The notes: a model not told the origin generated them from the letters alone. Numbered from the stretch's first letter, positions 33,038-45,551 are shown. The stretch: 64,000 nucleotides of DNA from Knufia peltigerae (GCA_030247855.1 JAPDRN010000002.1:620001-684000), one strand, 5' to 3'. Made by a program: numbers and translations.

Positions 33038-33472
33038 GGTGACCTAGAGATTGAATGCCTTGAATCCAGGAGCTCAGCATTAAGCCAGTATAGACCTTCC
33101 ACCGTGTATACCAAGGCAACTTTTCCACTGCACCTGAGATGTGATCATGGGAGAATAATATGAGTAGCTGGTGCACAGAGTAATCCTTTTTTTCGTCTCG
33201 AGACTGTTCACGATTGAACCGACGCTCACGGGTCACGTGAACCTTGGCGGGCGCCGTTGTAGGCTCGAGGTCCCTATTTTTCTAGGCCGGGCTTAACTAA
33301 ACTACAAGTGTTTTAGGGGCTGCCCATACGACTTAGCTACCGCTGCCTTGAAGTAAAAGTATGATTGTTCTCGAGGCTCGGCCCTACATACAACGGACTA
33401 TTAAACGAATGATGGTGACGGCAGCATTTTTCAGCTTGATGGGCTGAAGAATCGAACAAGGCTTCCTCCTGA
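33038..33472. other. intergenic
   Basis: Spacer between two minus-strand genes. Nothing recognised. Confidence 0.5.
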
Positions 33473-35525
33473 CTAGAACTCTGCCAGTCTCGGTCCATGA
33501 TACTTGGTTCTCGCATGGATGAACCAATTGATAGCTGCAAACAGCGCCATGGCTGCAATCACCGCTGAGGTGTAGTCTGAGAGAGTCATATTCAGCCAGT
33601 GGTCCACTAGGAGAAGGGGGACTTGCGGACTTACTCATGGTCGAACCGATCACGGGCAACACGACGGGGAAGTTGTAGAAGATGAGTACAACCACGGCAA
33701 ATGCCACTGTCGCAAAGTTGGCAATCCACCCAAAAGCCCCAGGTAGCTTGAACGGTCGGTTCACCGGCAGGTAGCGAGCTTTCCGCTTCCGGTACATCAA
33801 GAGCGCCGCGGGAAAGGCGTAGGTGATCTGTTGCAAGAGAAGGCTCGTGCCGATGAAGGCATTGAACGCGGTGCTGGATCCGAGGTAGATGCAGCCGATG
33901 ATGAGCACCACGAAGGCATTCGCCACCAGTGACCATACTGGAACACCAAGCCTAGGGTGGATTTGGCCGAAGAATTGAGAGCCGACCAGGGCGCTGTCTC
34001 TGGCGAACGACCATGTCAGGCGGGATGCCGTTTGTTGCACAGCAGCGAGAGCGACCAGAGCGGCAAGGAGGACCACGGCCATGAAGATGCTTGCTGCAGT
34101 TTTCGAGCCAGTAGCTTGGTGCCAGATCTCATATACCGGGACACTAACACTTGGTCAGCATACAGAGATATTGGGGTCCCCCCGATAACGACCAAATTCT
34201 TACCCGGTTACAGTCCCAATCACAGCGGTGAAATCTTGGATGCAGTATGTCATGCTCACGGCAAAGGCGAAGCTGGTGATGAACCCAATAGTGAGTGTGC
34301 TGACGATGGCTCTGGGAACAACTTTGGCCGGATTCTTGCACTCCTCGGCCAGATGGATGGCTCCGTCAATGCCAGCATACATGTAATTCGGTGAGACGAG
34401 ACCCGTGAGGAAGCTGACGCCGTTGGGCCATCCACTCTCATTGACAAAATCTGTCCAGACCAGTTCGGATGACTGCTTGTGGGGAGCCCGGGCTAAGCAC
34501 GTCACGATGATGGCGAAGAAGCCGGTCAAGGTCACGGCAACTGCCGCCATGACGATAGGTTAGACCGATTATCAGAGAAGGATGTTCGGGATTTTCCACT
34601 TACACGACACATCGTTGATCCACATACTTCGCTTCATGGTGAAGATGTTGTGCAGGCAGAGGACAAGGTTGACTGCCTGATATACGAGGAAATAATGCCA
34701 TGTTGCAGGGACATAATCAGGGTGGGTGAACTATTGTCATCATGGTCAACAAGGCGCATCATTCAGAGCAAGGACTAGATGCGACAATCTGCTCAAGAGG
34801 AGACACTTGTCCCAAGAGGAAGGGACTTACTATGACCATGCCGATTACCACTTGCGCTACTATGATTGCGATTCCAGCAGAGGTGGCAATCCAAGAATAT
34901 ACATTGGTGATGCCACAAGCATAACTCTGGACGTCGTTAGCGACATTGCATCATCTTTGGAATGAACAGATTGGTACCAAGATGCGTGCTGGTTTGGCTG
35001 GGGTCAAGATCGAAGTCCAGTGATACCTTGTGCGCGCGGTCAGCAACGGAGCATCGATCAGGTCCAGGCGATACTTACTGGCCTCCCGCTGTCGGGTACA
35101 CGGAAGCCAGTTCGGCAAGAGTCAGCCCACTACAGCCGACCATGACGAAGCACACAATGACGCCGTATATCAAGGTGACTGAACCGCCTTGAGCAATCGT
35201 CAAAGCTATAGTTGCAGCCAACCCGATCCAGCTGTTGCAAATGTTCCACCCGACGCAGATGATATCAAGAGGGCCAATGTCTCGTTCGGCGGCCTCCGCG
35301 AGGCCAAGCGTCGATAGATCGGCGGTGCCGAAAGTGCCTTCCCGAAGGGCTTCGACTGTGCAAGTCAGTAAGAAGACATCGCAGGTGAGGCAGTCGCCGA
35401 AAGACGACAAACGGCGCCTCTCGAGTATCAAGGCTTGAGAGTCCAAACATACCTTGGGCAAGGCTGACCTCTGGCTCATGGCAATGAGAGCCATGTTCTT
35501 GTTTGGTATCGATATGGGAGCTCAT
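33473..35525 (-). CDS. APC-family amino-acid/GABA permease
   Basis: Proton-coupled uptake carrier of the amino acid/choline (GABA permease-like) group. Eight exons: 35453-35525, 35079-35355, 34978-35026, 34831-34926, 34604-34730, 34204-34540, 33635-34143 and 33473-33576, giving 523 aa. Every joint is GT-AG and restores known family blocks: REGTFGTADLSTLGL, ELASVYPTAGGQYHW, RILSYACGITNVYSWIATSAG, SPNYMYAGIDGAIHLAEE, ASRLTWSFARDSALVGSQFF and FKLPGAFGWIANF. About twelve membrane helices follow a 40-residue cytosolic N-terminus. It is divergently transcribed from the monoamine oxidase across 540 bp, so the two are probably co-regulated and the permease may import the amine or a related amino compound. 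Exact substrate not determinable. Confidence 0.93.
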
Positions 35526-36065
35526 GGTATAGGTCTGAACAGTGCAGAGTGAGATTCTGCAATTATCGTGATCGTTGGGTTGGACGAGGAAGATTTCTGG
35601 TCGTCAAGCCTGAGGGGATATGAGCGGTACTGATACTGCATTTTAAACACAGGCCGGGGCAAGAGTCATCCCCAGAAGGGGTAATAACTTGGTCCGGGGA
35701 TGATGAAGCTTTCGAGGATACGAACAGAGCGTGGTAGACTGTTCGCCCAAAAGGGAAAGTTAAGTGAGCGGCTCCAGAACCCTAGCCTTGGTCGGATCAG
35801 GTGAGAGACGTGGGGAAGTCGAAAAGGGAAGTTCGTCGACAAGTCCCCTGGGGGGTCCATGCCAGCAGCCAATGAGATGCTCTGAGACGCTGGTGTTGGG
35901 TGGCATCGTCTTCCTCCTACCCTGCATATGCTCCTGGATGCTTCGAGGCCGTACTGCAATGTGCGCGAACATCATGAGACGTTTTCTCAGCTCCGAAAAA
36001 TATAAAAAGAAGTAACATTCGGTCTGGATTTCGTTTGTTGGTTCTCCCAACAAGTCACACACTGA
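35526..36065. promoter_or_regulatory. shared divergent promoter of permease and monoamine oxidase
   Basis: 540 bp between two start codons. One HGATAR site (CGATAA, read as TTATCG at 35563-35568) lies 38 bp before the permease ATG. A bidirectional arrangement of carrier and oxidase is typical of fungal catabolic gene sets. Binding sites for the linked Zn2Cys6 regulators cannot be identified by eye. Confidence 0.5.
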
Positions 36066-37763
36066 ATGAAAATGGCAGGCATTGCGAAATCGTCAGAAGG
36101 GTGGCACTGGACCCCGAGCGGTGGACTCGTTGCTGGCATTCCGTCAAAGGGAGTGATACAGCCATCACAAAATATCAAGCAATCGGATGCCGTCTTCGAC
36201 GTGATAGTCATTGGCGCAGGCTACACTGGCCTGACTGCCACAAGAGACTTGACTACTTCAGGTACGTTGTTTGCGTCAAATGCCGAATATTCAACATGAA
36301 ACTGATGACGGTCATGTTAGGCGTTAAGACACTACTTCTCGAAGGCCGAGACCGTATCGGTGGACGGACGTGGTCGTCCAATATCGATGGGTATCCTTAT
36401 GAAATGGGGGGTACATGGGTGCATTGGTTCCAGCCGCATGTGTATCGAGAACTGTCGAGATATGGCATGATCAATGAGCTGGTCCATTCGACCGATTTCA
36501 CCAAAAAGCACAACTACTTCAGCTTCGCAACACGCTCTGGTCGCAGGACTATGAGCCATGAGGAAGAGGTTTGTGACATCGAAGTGTTTGCGGACGGCAG
36601 CTAAATCAGCATAGGATGAGATGTTTTCTCGAGCGATGCAGAAGTTCGTCAACGTTGATGGCAATTTTGGCAAAACGGTCATGCCATTCCCTTTCGACGC
36701 ATATTGGAATAAGAACGTACTGAAATATGCCAACTTGTCGGTCGCTGATCGCATTGCCCAGATCAGGCATGACCTGTCTGAGGACGAACGCCATGCCATC
36801 GAGTCTTTCGTTCTGCTGTGCAGTGGCGGCACAGCTCAGAATTCGGCGTTCCTGGATTTTCTTCGTTGGTGGGCAGCTGGAAACTATGACTATAGGACAT
36901 TGTTGGACACTATCATTGTCTTCAAGTTGAAGTGTGGTCAATCGGAGTTTGCCCGTCGGTTCTTCAACGAAGCGCTTGCAACGAGTAATCTTGCATATTC
37001 ATTTAACACCGTCATATCGCGAGTCGATTCGACAAACAATACCGTCCGCGTGACCACACGCGACGGTCGAGCATTTCAGGCCAAGCGCGTGATCTGCACA
37101 GCTCCGTTGAACGTGCTGAGCAAGATCGCCTTCAATCCGCCGCTGCTTGCAGAGAAAACGGAGGCGTCCAAATTAAAGCATGTGAACCAGTGCGTCAAAG
37201 TCCACGCAGAGATCAAAGACCCCGAGATGCGGTCGTGGAGTGGCGTAACATACCCGGACAACAAGCTGGTAATTGGCCTCGCAGATGGAAAGACGCCCGC
37301 TGGCTATACTCATTGCGTCTTCTTCGGCTGTGATGCCAACCATATTCACGCCGAAGAAAACATCGATGAAACTTTGAAAGCTGTAAAAAAATTTGCACCC
37401 ATGGATGTGAACCGATTGGTAAGTGTTCAGGTTCATGATTCGCCGAGCATTTACTCACACAATATCCAGGTCTTCCACAATTGGTCCAAGGATGAATTTG
37501 CAGAGGGCGCATGGTGAGTCTTCCTTTGTCAAATTGCAGGGTTCATCTTGCTAATCACTTACAGGGTGTGGTACCGACCAGGGATGGAAGTAAAGTATCT
37601 CGAAGCCCTGCGCAGGAGGCAAGGTGCTGTACTGTTCGCCAACTCAGACTGGGCTGCCGGCGGCTGGAGGAGTTTCATTGATGGAGCAATTCAATCAGGT
37701 ACGGAAGCCGCTCTGACGGTTCGAGGCGAATTGCAGGGAGAGTCTCGTGCAAGCCACTTGTGA
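36066..37763 (+). CDS. flavin monoamine oxidase (MAO-N type), peroxisomal
   Basis: Oxidises primary amines to aldehyde, ammonia and hydrogen peroxide. Five exons: 36066-36261, 36321-36568, 36615-37418, 37470-37513 and 37565-37763, giving 496 aa, within a residue or two of Aspergillus MAO-N. The FAD-binding motif DVIVIGAGYTGLTATRDL has GAGYTG at 50-55, followed by LEGRDRIGGRTW and YEMGGTWVHWFQPHVYRE. Later blocks are NVDGNFGKTVMPFP, LLCSGGTAQNSAF, AKRVICTAPLNVLSKI, VFHNWSKDEFAEGAW and GGWRSFIDGAIQSG. The protein ends SHL, a good type-1 peroxisomal signal, fitting removal of the peroxide by catalase. The translation may begin at the third codon (also ATG). Divergent from the permease and followed by a regulator and an exporter-like gene. 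Confidence 0.95.
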
Positions 37764-38375
37764 GCAGGGCCAGGGTCTGCAATTCTAGCAAATCGAGCGT
37801 ATAGTTGGGTAGCATAGAGCTCCAATTCATTTCAATCCAGGGTGATCAAGGTTGAGTGGCTGTGACAACAAGCACAACACAGCCGCGTGAACGTAGAGAT
37901 GCTGCCGACTCCGTTAGTAGAGAATCCGGTTCCGGAAGGATTTCTTCATCGTCGCACGAGTTTTGCCCAAGCCCCCGTTAAGAGCCTTCGGCTGACGCAT
38001 TATGCGTCTGTTGTCCATCTCTCGGATGTATTGTCATTCTGAAGCCTGGATATACCACCACGAATACCACTCTTTGCTCATGCTTCTAGCGATTGAGGTC
38101 AGACCGACTCGCAAGCTTGAGTAATGCCCATGAGGCACAGAACGGGAGAACTCCGCCACAATAGCCCATGTCCATGCCGAGGCGCCAAGAAAATGGGGGG
38201 GGAATGCGGCTTTTCACCTTCTCATAACGTCAACCCCCAATCGTTCCAAGTCGTTTCTGAGAAGGTGTTCAAGCCCAAAGCGAAGAACAATTTGTTGTTG
38301 TGTTCTGTAAATGCAGGGCAAGCGGCGTATGGTTCAACATGTCGACATACGAGACATGAACTTGCAGCGCGGAAC
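37764..38375. other. intergenic
   Basis: About 610 bp: 3' flank of the oxidase and promoter of the regulator. No gene or repeat recognised. Confidence 0.5.
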
Positions 38376-39912
38376 ATGCCAAAATTGAAGTCAGGTCAGT
38401 GCAATTGTCTGCATGGGTCGTTACGTTTCCTCAATTAACCGTGGTCCAGGTTGTCACAACTGCTCACGTCGTCGCGTCAAGTGTGATGGGACACGACCGC
38501 ACTGCAACAAGTGTCGCGATCGCGGTTTAGATTGCGCCGGCTATGGCATCGAGGTCAGATTCATTTCCGGAGTTGCCACTCGCGGCAAGCACAAGGGTCA
38601 GACAGTACCGAGCGCCAAAGGAGCAAGGCGCACACCTCACCGTTCCGCGTCAACCCAAGCTCCAGCCTTAGTATGGCCGGATGGGTCGCTGACGAGGAGC
38701 GCAACCGAGGAAGAAGATGAAAGTTGGCTCTCGTCCCAATGCCCACGTGACGAACTCGATAATTCCTGGAGCAGTGCGAGCGACATGATTGCGGCTTCTC
38801 CCAATACCCTAGAACAGTATCTAGGAACGCTCTTCAGCACTTCTAGCGAATCGGGGTTCGTGGAAGAGGTAGCGGAATGTCCGGCGAGTTCCGACGAGAC
38901 AGGACCGGATTTTGACGATGATATGCAGCTGCTAAGTCATAGCCCAAGCCATGCATTCAGCAATACATGCAGTCCATCGCAAGCACTGGTGAGCCTGGAT
39001 GCTCGGCCGCGAGAGCTGTTTGCTCATTTCTCGGAGGCCATTGCACCGGTTATGGTCGTCTTCGATGGGAAATTCAATGGATATCGTGACCTCATCCTTC
39101 CTATGGCCGTCGAAGACGACCTGGTCCGGCAAGCGGTCTCGGTCGTGTCGATGTACCATCTCGCCCGTCAACATGGCGAATCTCAGGAATCCGCCGATGC
39201 GAGGTTGCAAGCAATCATCCGCGATCTTCGAAAGCGAACCGATGCCTTCAATCTCTCTGACATCTCGGCCTGGGTGACCATCCTCGTTCTTCTGACGGGC
39301 GAAACCGTCACGGGTGGTACCAACCTACCATATCTTTTTCGGCTTCTTCAACATCTTATGGACGCGAATAGTGCCGCTGGCCAGGGGTCTGCCATTCACT
39401 CTTTCCTGGAAGAGCAGAGCCTGATGATGACTCTCTTCGCGCAACCGCTCTTGGGAGAGGGAATGGGCACATCCACTCTGTCTGCGGTGGACAAGTATCT
39501 CGGCTTCATCTCCAACACTGCAGTTTTCTTCCCAACCCTCGTGCCACAGATCAACACGTTGAAAACCGCCATCCGTCTCGCATGCAAGATATACCTCACA
39601 CGTGCCACCATCAGCCCGCCGCACGCGTCCACGGTAGATGCGCTTGAAGAGCTTCGTCTACTATGTTTGCAGATCCCGTTGCATCAACCGGGCCATCACG
39701 CACTCGTTTGGGCGTACTTCATTGCCGCAGCCGAGAGTTCAACGTACGAGCACCGATGTTTCTTCACCCAGAGATTGACACAGATACATTCTCAGACGAA
39801 GTTCCATAATATCCCAGCTGCGCTTGCAACTCTACAGATGTTGTGGAAATGTCATGGCGAGAGACGGTGGACAGAGGTTCTCGCCGCGAACAAGCCTGTG
39901 TTTATTATTTGA
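38376..39912 (+). CDS. Zn2Cys6 transcription factor (first of two)
   Basis: Two exons, 38376-38394 and 38450-39912, giving 493 aa. Exon 1 codes MPKLKS and joins to GCHNCSRRRVKCDGTRPHC, placing the zinc cluster at the extreme N-terminus as in related regulators. The six cysteines are at 8, 11, 18, 25, 28 and 35 (C-x2-C-x6-C-x6-C-x2-C-x6-C). An alternative is an unspliced start at 38413 (499 aa). The linker is basic then acidic. The C-terminal 300 residues form the helical fungal-specific regulatory region (ARPRELFAHFSEAIAPVMV, then LLTGETVTGGTNLPYLFRLL). Lying directly after monoamine oxidase, in the same direction, it is a candidate pathway-specific activator. Confidence 0.88.
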
Positions 39913-40065
39913 TATGGCTGACATGAGTCCTGCTATACCTGCTATAACCAAAAATGATGCGCTGTTCTGTTGAGCCCTCGTCAGAGTTGCCGGAAATGGC
40001 ACTCCATGCTCCTTCTCCTTCCGGGATAGCATAGTCCCATAGATCTCCTTCGGTGACAACCTTCA

Positions 40066-40074
40066 TACTCCGTA
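40066..40074. repeat. dispersed 9-mer TACTCCGTA
   Basis: Perfect copy, first of a close pair, about 650 bp upstream of the MFS start. Confidence 0.8.
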
Positions 40075-40150
40075 CTTACACAATACGATACTAGCCCTTC
40101 TTTTTGCTCCTCTGTTGCCTCCTCGGACTCGGCCCCAAAGCGCATGTTAC

Positions 40151-40159
40151 TACTCCGTA
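40151..40159. repeat. dispersed 9-mer TACTCCGTA
   Basis: Perfect copy, second of the pair, same orientation as the first. Confidence 0.8.
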
Positions 40160-40716
40160 ATTTCGGTATTTTTCTGTTAGTATGAAGCCCACGCACGTGA
40201 TACGGAGCAGAGAGTATGATGCTGTCCACGCCGAAATATTGGGTTGTGATGCTATGTCCATGACGCTGGGGAGGAAGAATCCAGGATGAGTATCTGTAAG
40301 GAGCGCTCCGTACCGTGTGCACAGGGAGTATCTGGGATCACATAACGCCAAGGGTGTCACAGCATGAACGGGCCTGTTTCCTCCTCCTGCCATTGCCAAA
40401 TGTTGCAAGTTCTGATCACCTTCTCCGATTGAAAAGAGCCCAAACACCGACGAACTGGGTCAAGCCACCACCAAAACACACTTTCGGACTATTAGGCCCA
40501 TTTGGAGAGCTTCGCGTCAATGCACAGCACCAAGAACCGAATCAATGTCTGACACGGACAAATTCGCAAAGGCTGTCTCCTCTAGGCTTCGACTATCAGC
40601 CTTGGCATCCTTGTACGGCCACTGGCTGGATGTCAAACCTCGAATCCACGAACCTGGTGGAATGAAAAGTCAATGCCGGTCTGAACGTTACATAAACAGA
40701 ACGGCAGCTCCTATTG

Positions 40717-42882
40717 ATGCTTGAGGGAGAGGAAGCAGTAACACTTCGTGATCAATATACAGCAGCCCCAGGCGACAATATAGCCCCAATGGCCGACGTT
40801 CCCGCTGGCGACCCTGAGCGTCGCGCTGTTCGGTTGGACGCACCGAGTGAGAATGATTGGTCCGACGAAGAATGCATGTCGACTCTGGCCCTTCAGACAA
40901 CCAATCCATACTATGGCGATCGAGTACCATCCTCAGGCCGCAAAGAAGACGGCTCAAGTGAGAAGCGGCGGCGCTCGAAGAATGCTTCTGGGATCACCAC
41001 CGCTGATGGGGCATTGACTCGAGCAGTGACTTCTGTCGAAACAGTGCTGTCCACGATTCGAACTCGACCAGTCATTGCTAGCTTTTCACATCCTCTGGAA
41101 CACGAAAAGACAACGGTTGAGACCCTGGTTGACTTTGACGGGCCCAATGACCCGTACCGCGCGTTGAACTGGTCGATGAAGAAAAAGGTCGTGACCACGG
41201 CGTTGTACGGATTCACTACAATGTCGGCGACATGGGGGAGCTCGGCCTATAGTGCCGGTACAGCACAAGTGGCTCACCAATTCGGAATCGGCATGCAGAC
41301 GGCTACTCTGGGCACCACGCTCTTCCTGTTCGCATTTGGAATCGGACCTTTGTTGTGGGCGCCTCTCTCGGAAGTCTATGGACGTAAACTCGCCGTTTTA
41401 CCGCCCATGTTCATCGCAGTGTGCTTCTCATTTGCGAGTGGCGCGGCCAAGGACGTCCAGACTATCATGATTACGCGCTTCTTTGCAGGCTTCTTCGCCT
41501 CAGCGCCAGTGACAAATACTGGAGGTGTACTGAGTGATTTGTTTCCGTCGTCTCAGAGAGGTGTTGCAATGGCGGCTTACGCCATGGCCGTCGTGTTCGG
41601 ACCTAGCATCGGTCCCATCGTCGGCGCTGCTTTCGTGGTTCAGCCTCATCTTCGCTGGCGGTGGACCGAATACTTTACCGGGATCCTCCAGATTGTCGTT
41701 CTTGTCCTCGACACAATCTTCCTCGACGAGTCATATCCGCCGCGGTTATTGGTTTACAAGGCCCGCCGCCTTCGACACGAGAGTGGTAACTGGGCACTGC
41801 ACGCCAAATTCGAGGAATGGGATGTCTCGATCGGCGAATTGGCTCGGAAGGTAGTCCCTGACCAACTCCTGCGTCATAATATGCTCTTCTCAGAAAAGTT
41901 CCACTGACCCCTGCAATCAGTTCTTGATCCGACCATTTCAACTCCTAACGACACCCATCTGCGCACTCATGGCCTTGTATGCTAGCTTCACATACGGGAT
42001 ATTATACATGCAGCTTGGTCCGTTTCCTCCGCGCGTGTACTCTCTGACTCGCCATGACTTAGGCTAGACTAACGACCTTGTGTGGGACACTATAGGTGCG
42101 ATCCCGCTCATTTTTGCCGAGCACCGTGGCTGGGAGCAAATGTCGTCCACACTACCGTTTCTTGCGCTTCTTGTTGGCTCTGCCATCGGCGCAGGCATCA
42201 ACGTATACAATCAGCTTATTTACAACCGCAAGGCCTCTGGCAAGGTGAATCCGGAACTTCGACTGCCTCCAATGATGCTCGGCTCTGTGGTATTTACCAG
42301 TGGTAAGAGGTGCTACAAGTTGAAGATCGAATCATTTGTTGACCAAAGCTCGGGTAGGTTTATTCATCACCGGCTGGACAGCAGATCCTTCGTGAGTGGT
42401 CCAGGCATGTGCTTTTTATTTCAAGTCGTTGCCGTCTGACTTGCACTCCGTTCAGGAATCCTTGGATCGCGCCGGTCATTGGTCTGGTTCTGACCGGCCT
42501 TGGTTTCTTTACCATCTTTCAGGCTGCTCTAAACTATCTCGTGGACACTTTTCAGGAGTATGCCGCGAGTGCCGTGGCAGCAAACAGTCAGTCTCCAAGC
42601 CATCACTCCCGATATGCAGGACTAATCTGCGAAACAGCATTTCTGCGATCGTGTTTCGCCGGAGCGTAAGACTCTTCCAATGAGACGACTTTCCTGCCGA
42701 TATTGGCTCGCTGACCACGTCCCAGATTTCCCCTGATCATCACGCCGTTGTACCACAATCTCGGAATTCCTTGGGGTACCAGTATCTTCGGGTTCTTCTC
42801 CCTGATGCTGATCCCCGTGCCTGTAGTCTTCTTCATTTTCGGAAAGCGAATAAGAATGGGTAGTAAATGGAGCAGATCTTAG
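40717..42882 (+). CDS. MFS transporter, DHA1 (polyamine/drug:proton antiporter-like)
   Basis: Seven exons: 40717-41850, 41921-42017, 42096-42302, 42358-42391, 42456-42586, 42638-42665 and 42726-42882, giving 595 aa. In one frame it appears to stop at 41907, but the 70-nt intron at 41851 and five further GT-AG introns restore the family in full: LARKFLIRPFQLLTTPICALM, GILYMQLGAIPLIFAEHRGW, LFITGWTADPSNPWIAPVIG and FRSCF-like TFLRSCFAGAFPLIITPLYHNLG. The N-terminal 140 residues are cytosolic and disordered. DHA1 motifs are WAPLSEVYGRKLAVLPP and GGVLSDLFPSSQRGVAMA. Exons 4 and 6 are only 34 and 28 nt. Relatives of this type export polyamines, drugs or metabolites. Next to an amine oxidase, an amine substrate is an attractive but unproven idea. 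Confidence 0.9.
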
Positions 42883-43783
42883 GGCGAGGTAGCTGTATTG
42901 AGCATCGAGGATGTTTTGCTCCAGCCACTGTTGACGGCTCAACCTGAAGGTGGTTGAACACAGGTTGTGGGTTGCACATCGATCCTGGGACTGTCGTGTA
43001 TCACATTGACAGTTCTTGAGATATCCTAGCCCGAGAAACCTGAATCAGGCCCCCTGTGTTGAAAAGGACAGTTTTCATGCCGATGCTCTGCCTTGAAGTC
43101 AGAAATCAAGTCGTAGGAAGGACTTGTTGCCTCTCGTCAGAATTTGGGACATGTTCTAGTTTTGCAGCCGAAGGGAGAGGTGTTACGGCAGACATGCACA
43201 TTGAACCGCATGATACTTGAGGCTTTCAGGATGTTTTATTCCTAGATTCATCTCAACAGTAATCACTGATGGCTCAGGCCAAGCTAGACTGCAATAATGG
43301 ACCTCGATATGCGATACTGTGAGACCTTTGAAAGAAGTCGGTACATTCTGCGCGAGTTTTGGACTGTATATGATTGATGTTGCGCCATTTTCTCAGGCCG
43401 AGAATTGACATCTTCCAATGGGAACCTGTTGTTCTATACCAGGGTCATCTCGCTCATGTACTGTAATAGATATGTGAATCTAAGGCCTCCAACCGCCCCG
43501 TGGCACTATTCCTGCTTGGGACGATTTATCGAGATTCTGCTGACATACTCAAACTTGGCCGGAGTGTCATCCTCTCCATCACTCCATCAACAAAATCCTC
43601 TTGTGCTCGTAAGGCTGGACCTCGTCACGGACTTCATTCCTTTGGACATTGCAACAGTTGCTTCAATCAATAATGTGACCAGAGATCACAAGACTATTCG
43701 TCTAGAAAGACCTAATCTTCACTAATCGCCCGTTGTTTGCTTCCTCATCAAGCCACCCCCAGCGGGATAACCACTACACATTC
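42883..43783. other. intergenic, about 0.9 kb
   Basis: 3' flank of the transporter and promoter of the second regulator. Short open frames only, none with family features. Confidence 0.5.
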
Positions 43784-45551
43784 ATGGCTGTGACAAACGA
43801 ATCACCACATACAACTCGGGCGAAGCGCAATAGAAGATGTGGATATCCTACATCTGCTAGTGGATGTCTGACCTGCAAGTATGTTCATAGGTCCGTCCCC
43901 CGACCCTTGACAGATCGATTGACTGTTCATGTCCAGAAAGAGACACATCAAATGCGATGAAGCAAAGCCCGTTTGTGGACAATGTGCTAAGAGTAAGCGT
44001 CACTGCCGGGGTCCTCTCACTCTCGAATATCGCTTCGCGGCACCTCAGACAAGCGTTACTTTTGGGCCAAAGGCCCAAAATCCCCGCCCTAGATCTCAAA
44101 TATCTCTGGCCAACGGCAATGCCGAGGAAAACCGGGCGTTCGATTATTACCTTTCAAATCTGGGCCCGATGCTGGCTGGCGAATGTAGCAAAGACGTCGA
44201 CTTTTGGACCAATTTGGTGCCACGCTGGTGCCTGTCCGACACTGTCCTGTGGACCGCACTTGTCTCCCTGAGTGACCTGCATAGAACTCGGCCTACAGGT
44301 GCAGATGGGTTTGCGCATTTTCGAAACCTGTCAAACTACCAATGGAGTCTGGAAAATCATGGCCGGGCCATCAAAGAGTATCGACATCGGTTGAGCACCA
44401 AGACCATCGACATCCCGCGAGCTTTCCTGGGATGTATCTTGTTTGCGCTCTTCGAGTTCCAAATGTGGAACAATGAGAGTGCATTGATGCTAGTCAGAAC
44501 GTCGGTCAAACTATCACAACAAGTCCAAACTTGGCCCGATGATATGGATATCAAGGAAGGCGTCTCCCGATTCTTTGCGAAGCTGGCCTCCCTCGTTTCT
44601 CCAACCAACGCACTTCCAGATCATATGCTCACCAATGTCCGCGAAGACAGTGCCTTGAGACCTTCTCTCATCGTCAGTATGCCTCCTTCGATGGAGAAAT
44701 TACGGAAGACCTTATATACTCTGGTGGACGCGGCTTCCCGGGTCCTTCAAGACACCTCGTCGGAGTGTTCACTAAATACCCAGGAGATAAAAGATCTCAG
44801 ATCTCGACAGAGACAGATTTTGGAAGATCTTGACGATTGGCAACGCACGAGGTTGGCAGTTCAGCGAAGCAACGCGTCCGACTTCTTAGACTACCTGTCC
44901 TCACTATTGCTGGTGTATTGCAAGGTGACATATATCAAGCTGTCTGTCTGTATGAGCGGCAAGGAAACCCGGTTTGACCGACATACCGACGACTTCCGAG
45001 AGATCATCCATCATGGTGCGGCGACGATTCACTACGCCCTATCGGCCACGATTAAACCACCTTCAAGTTTCGAATTGAATGTCGTTCCGGCCTTCTCTTT
45101 CGTGTCGCAAAAGTGTCGACATCCTGGCATAAGACGGAGAGCCAGGGACTTGATGACCAAATCTAGGGGTATGACGTGCACTTGCAATCCATGGCTCATT
45201 GACCTTGCGGATGCAGCCATTCAGATTGAAGAAGACAGCATCCGGCCTCAAAATGGAGACAACGAAGACGACCACGGACAAGGTCTTGATATCGAGATAC
45301 CCGAACAGGGAAGGATCAAACGCTGGCACGTTTCCAAAGTCCAGTCGCCTTCCTGGGAAACGATACTCGTGGCGTCCTTCATCCTAAACCCTTGCGAACG
45401 CGAGGACTCCTCTGTCCAATGCGTGAGGGAAGTCACCGTGCAGCTTGAGAGCCACGAGACTCTGAATGACGTGACGATACACATGGAATGCTGCCCTTCG
45501 ATGAAAGTGCCTTGTAGTACGGTGACACCCTGGAACCCAATCGGATGTTAA
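43784..45551 (+). CDS. Zn2Cys6 transcription factor (second of two)
   Basis: Two exons, 43784-43878 and 43937-45551, giving 569 aa, starting MAVTNESPHTTRAKRNRRCG. The intron splits the zinc cluster just after the second cysteine, a position common in this family. The joint gives CLTCKKRHIKCDEAKPVCGQ. Cysteines are at 28, 31, 38, 45, 48 and 55. The middle region FAHFRNLSNYQWSLENHGRAIKEYRHRLS followed by FLGCILFALFEFQMWN belongs to the fungal-specific C-terminal regulatory module seen in secondary-metabolism and catabolic regulators. It lies 0.9 kb after the DHA1 transporter in the same direction and may belong to the same gene set. Confidence 0.9.

Larger units (their letters stand above)
39913..40716. 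other. intergenic with two TACTCCGTA motifs
   Basis: About 800 bp. Copies of the dispersed 9-mer lie at 40066-40074 and 40151-40159, only 85 bp apart, with a one-mismatch form near 40200. No gene. Confidence 0.5.

Noticed and set aside
36066..37763. Monoamine oxidase broken into three pieces by frameshifts
   Set aside because: All breaks coincide with GT-AG introns whose removal gives a 496-aa protein matching MAO-N throughout.
40717..41907. DHA1 transporter as a truncated pseudogene
   Set aside because: The stop at 41905-41907 lies inside a consensus intron. Six GT-AG introns restore a complete 595-aa transporter.
43405..43725. 106-aa frame upstream of the second regulator
   Set aside because: No protein-like pattern, and it ends 59 bp before the true regulator start; probably leader or promoter sequence.
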